The notes below the pieces were generated by a model. The model made no database searches. It had not been told where the DNA came from and was given only the letters and a program-made list of their open reading frames with translations. A stretch of 61,988 bases of DNA from NCBI GenBank assembly GCA_033763435.1, contig JANRKN010000041.1, forward strand, positions 1 to 61,988, written 5' to 3'. This document shows, piece after piece, positions 61,349-61,988 of this stretch. Position numbers and translations under genes: made by a program. This DNA comes from JANRKN01 sp033763435 (lineage in GTDB: Bacteria > Planctomycetota > Phycisphaerae > Phycisphaerales > UBA1924). How positions within the stretch are numbered: position 1 is the first letter of the stretch; every line of letters begins with the position of its first letter.

Positions 61349-61988
61349 ATGAGCCACCATGATTCTTCAGTCGTTGCCATCATCGTTGAGCAAGGGAAGC
61401 TCCTGGACTTTATCGACGGCAAGACCCAGCGGCCCGAGACACCGGAAGAGTACGTCAGGCAGGAAATCGCCAAGTCGCTTGTGCGCGAGTACAAGTACCC
61501 CAAGGCGGACATTGAGGTCGAATTCACGATCAGGGTTGGGACGCGCAAACCTCGGGCCGATCTGGTCATCTTCCCGCCCCAAACCTCGCACGAGCAGGAG
61601 CACGCGGTCCTTATCGTCGAGTGCAAGGCGGCGACGGTCAAAGCGGCGGACAAAAAGGACGGCGTAGGCCAACTCCAGTCCTACCTGGCCGCGTGTCCGA
61701 ACGTCCAGTACGGCATGTGGACCAACGGCATTGAGCGGTTTTGCTACCGCCGCGTGGTCAAAGGGGGCAAGGTCAGCGTTGAAGAAGTCCCCGACCTGCC
61801 GGAGTTTGGCAGGGCCGACGAAGCAGAGGACCGGCCACGGTTCGACCAACTCAAACCCGCCACGTCCGACGCGCTCCTGTTCGCGTTCCGGCGCTGCCAC
61901 AACTACATAGCCGCCAATCAGGGCCTCCAGAAGCCCCAGGCGTTTTGGGAGTTGCTCAAGCTCATTTTCTGCAAGATTCACGACGAGC
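61349..61988 (+). CDS. Restriction-modification protein with HsdR-type N-terminal nuclease domain (partial, truncated by window end)
   Basis: The frame from ATG 61349 stays open for 213 codons to the end of the window. The opening matches the HSDR_N_2-type domain: ETPEEYVRQEIAKSLVREY, then ADIEVEFTI, the PD-(D/E)xK nuclease core RADLVIF followed by AVLIVECKA, and WTNGIERFCYRR. Farther on, AFWELLKLIFCKIHDE is typical of proteins where this domain precedes an N6-adenine DNA methyltransferase region, so a fused restriction-modification enzyme is likely. Codon use (more CAA, GTC, AAG mixtures) differs from the surrounding genes. The C-terminal part lies outside the window. Confidence 0.85.
   Translation, partial: MSHHDSSVVAIIVEQGKLLDFIDGKTQRPETPEEYVRQEIAKSLVREYKYPKADIEVEFTIRVGTRKPRADLVIFPPQTSHEQEHAVLIVECKAATVKAADKKDGVGQLQSYLAACPNVQYGMWTNGIERFCYRRVVKGGKVSVEEVPDLPEFGRADEAEDRPRFDQLKPATSDALLFAFRRCHNYIAANQGLQKPQAFWELLKLIFCKIHDE

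Noticed and set aside
61359..61667. A complete short open frame in another frame inside the restriction-type gene
   Set aside because: It is rich in Ser and Arg without a domain; the frame from 61349 carries the nuclease motif.

Overview
The window is about 62 kb of gene-dense, very GC-rich DNA (roughly 69 to 70 percent by eye). It most likely comes from a planctomycete chromosome, probably of the class Phycisphaerae. Supporting signs are two secreted proteins with a PTPG-type hydrophobic, Arg-rich C-terminal sorting tail, several secreted proteins of unknown function with signal peptides or lipoboxes, Tat-dependent enzymes, an FtsH with a glycine-rich N-terminus, and a mix of core housekeeping genes with poorly characterised ones. 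No plasmid, phage, insertion sequence or CRISPR array is visible. The only clearly accessory-looking gene is a restriction-type gene cut off by the right edge.

Layout. 1-4.4 kb: the tail of a Gly-rich protein, a fatty acid desaturase, an unknown protein, a thioredoxin-like protein and a PTPG-tailed secreted protein. 4.4-7.8 kb: a leftward operon of a C-terminal processing protease, tsaD and a GGQ release-factor-like protein. 7.9-12.6 kb: hflX, tRNA-Thr(CGT), mscL, a lipoprotein and an HD-GYP protein. 12.7-20.1 kb: polA, a lone minimal nucleotidyltransferase, a sugar nucleotidyltransferase/acyltransferase, a HAD phosphatase, prmC and a UVR-motif protein. 20.6-26 kb: the primary-type sigma factor, a secreted unknown overlapping trxB, and two membrane proteins. 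26-29.6 kb: a self-regulating winged-helix repressor, an aspartyl protease, a DNA alkyltransferase and an unknown. 29.7-38.9 kb: aconitase, a nucleotide-transporter-like protein, a Tat epimerase, a LysR regulator, a zinc-ribbon membrane protein and a ketoacyl synthase. 39-43 kb: a BamD-like/LptE-like pair and ftsH. 43-50.4 kb: an S41 protease, a TetR/permease pair and surface-polysaccharide genes. 50.5-56.4 kb: a leftward redox/detoxification cluster with a LuxR regulator, then a tandem DinB protein. 56.6-60.8 kb: a second PTPG protein, a VOC protein, thiC behind a TPP riboswitch, and an unknown. 61.3 kb to the end: a truncated restriction-modification gene.

Genes that work together. The protease, tsaD and release-factor-like gene are translationally linked, with a 4-nt overlap and a 10-nt gap. 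The BamD-like and LptE-like genes overlap by 4 nt and fit outer-membrane assembly. An acetyltransferase, a glycosyltransferase and an epimerase suggest surface glycan synthesis. SDR, nitroreductase, Tat metallo-hydrolase and old-yellow-enzyme genes run as one leftward cluster.

The most unusual DNA feature is a family of intergenic elements made of tandem heptamers (consensus near GAYTCRC). They sit at three separate convergent gene junctions (about 4.3, 12.7 and 19.0 kb). Two repressor genes (26.07 and 46.31 kb) appear to be transcribed without a leader, with operator-like repeats overlapping the promoter and start codon. Database identity was not checked; all calls come from reading the sequence.
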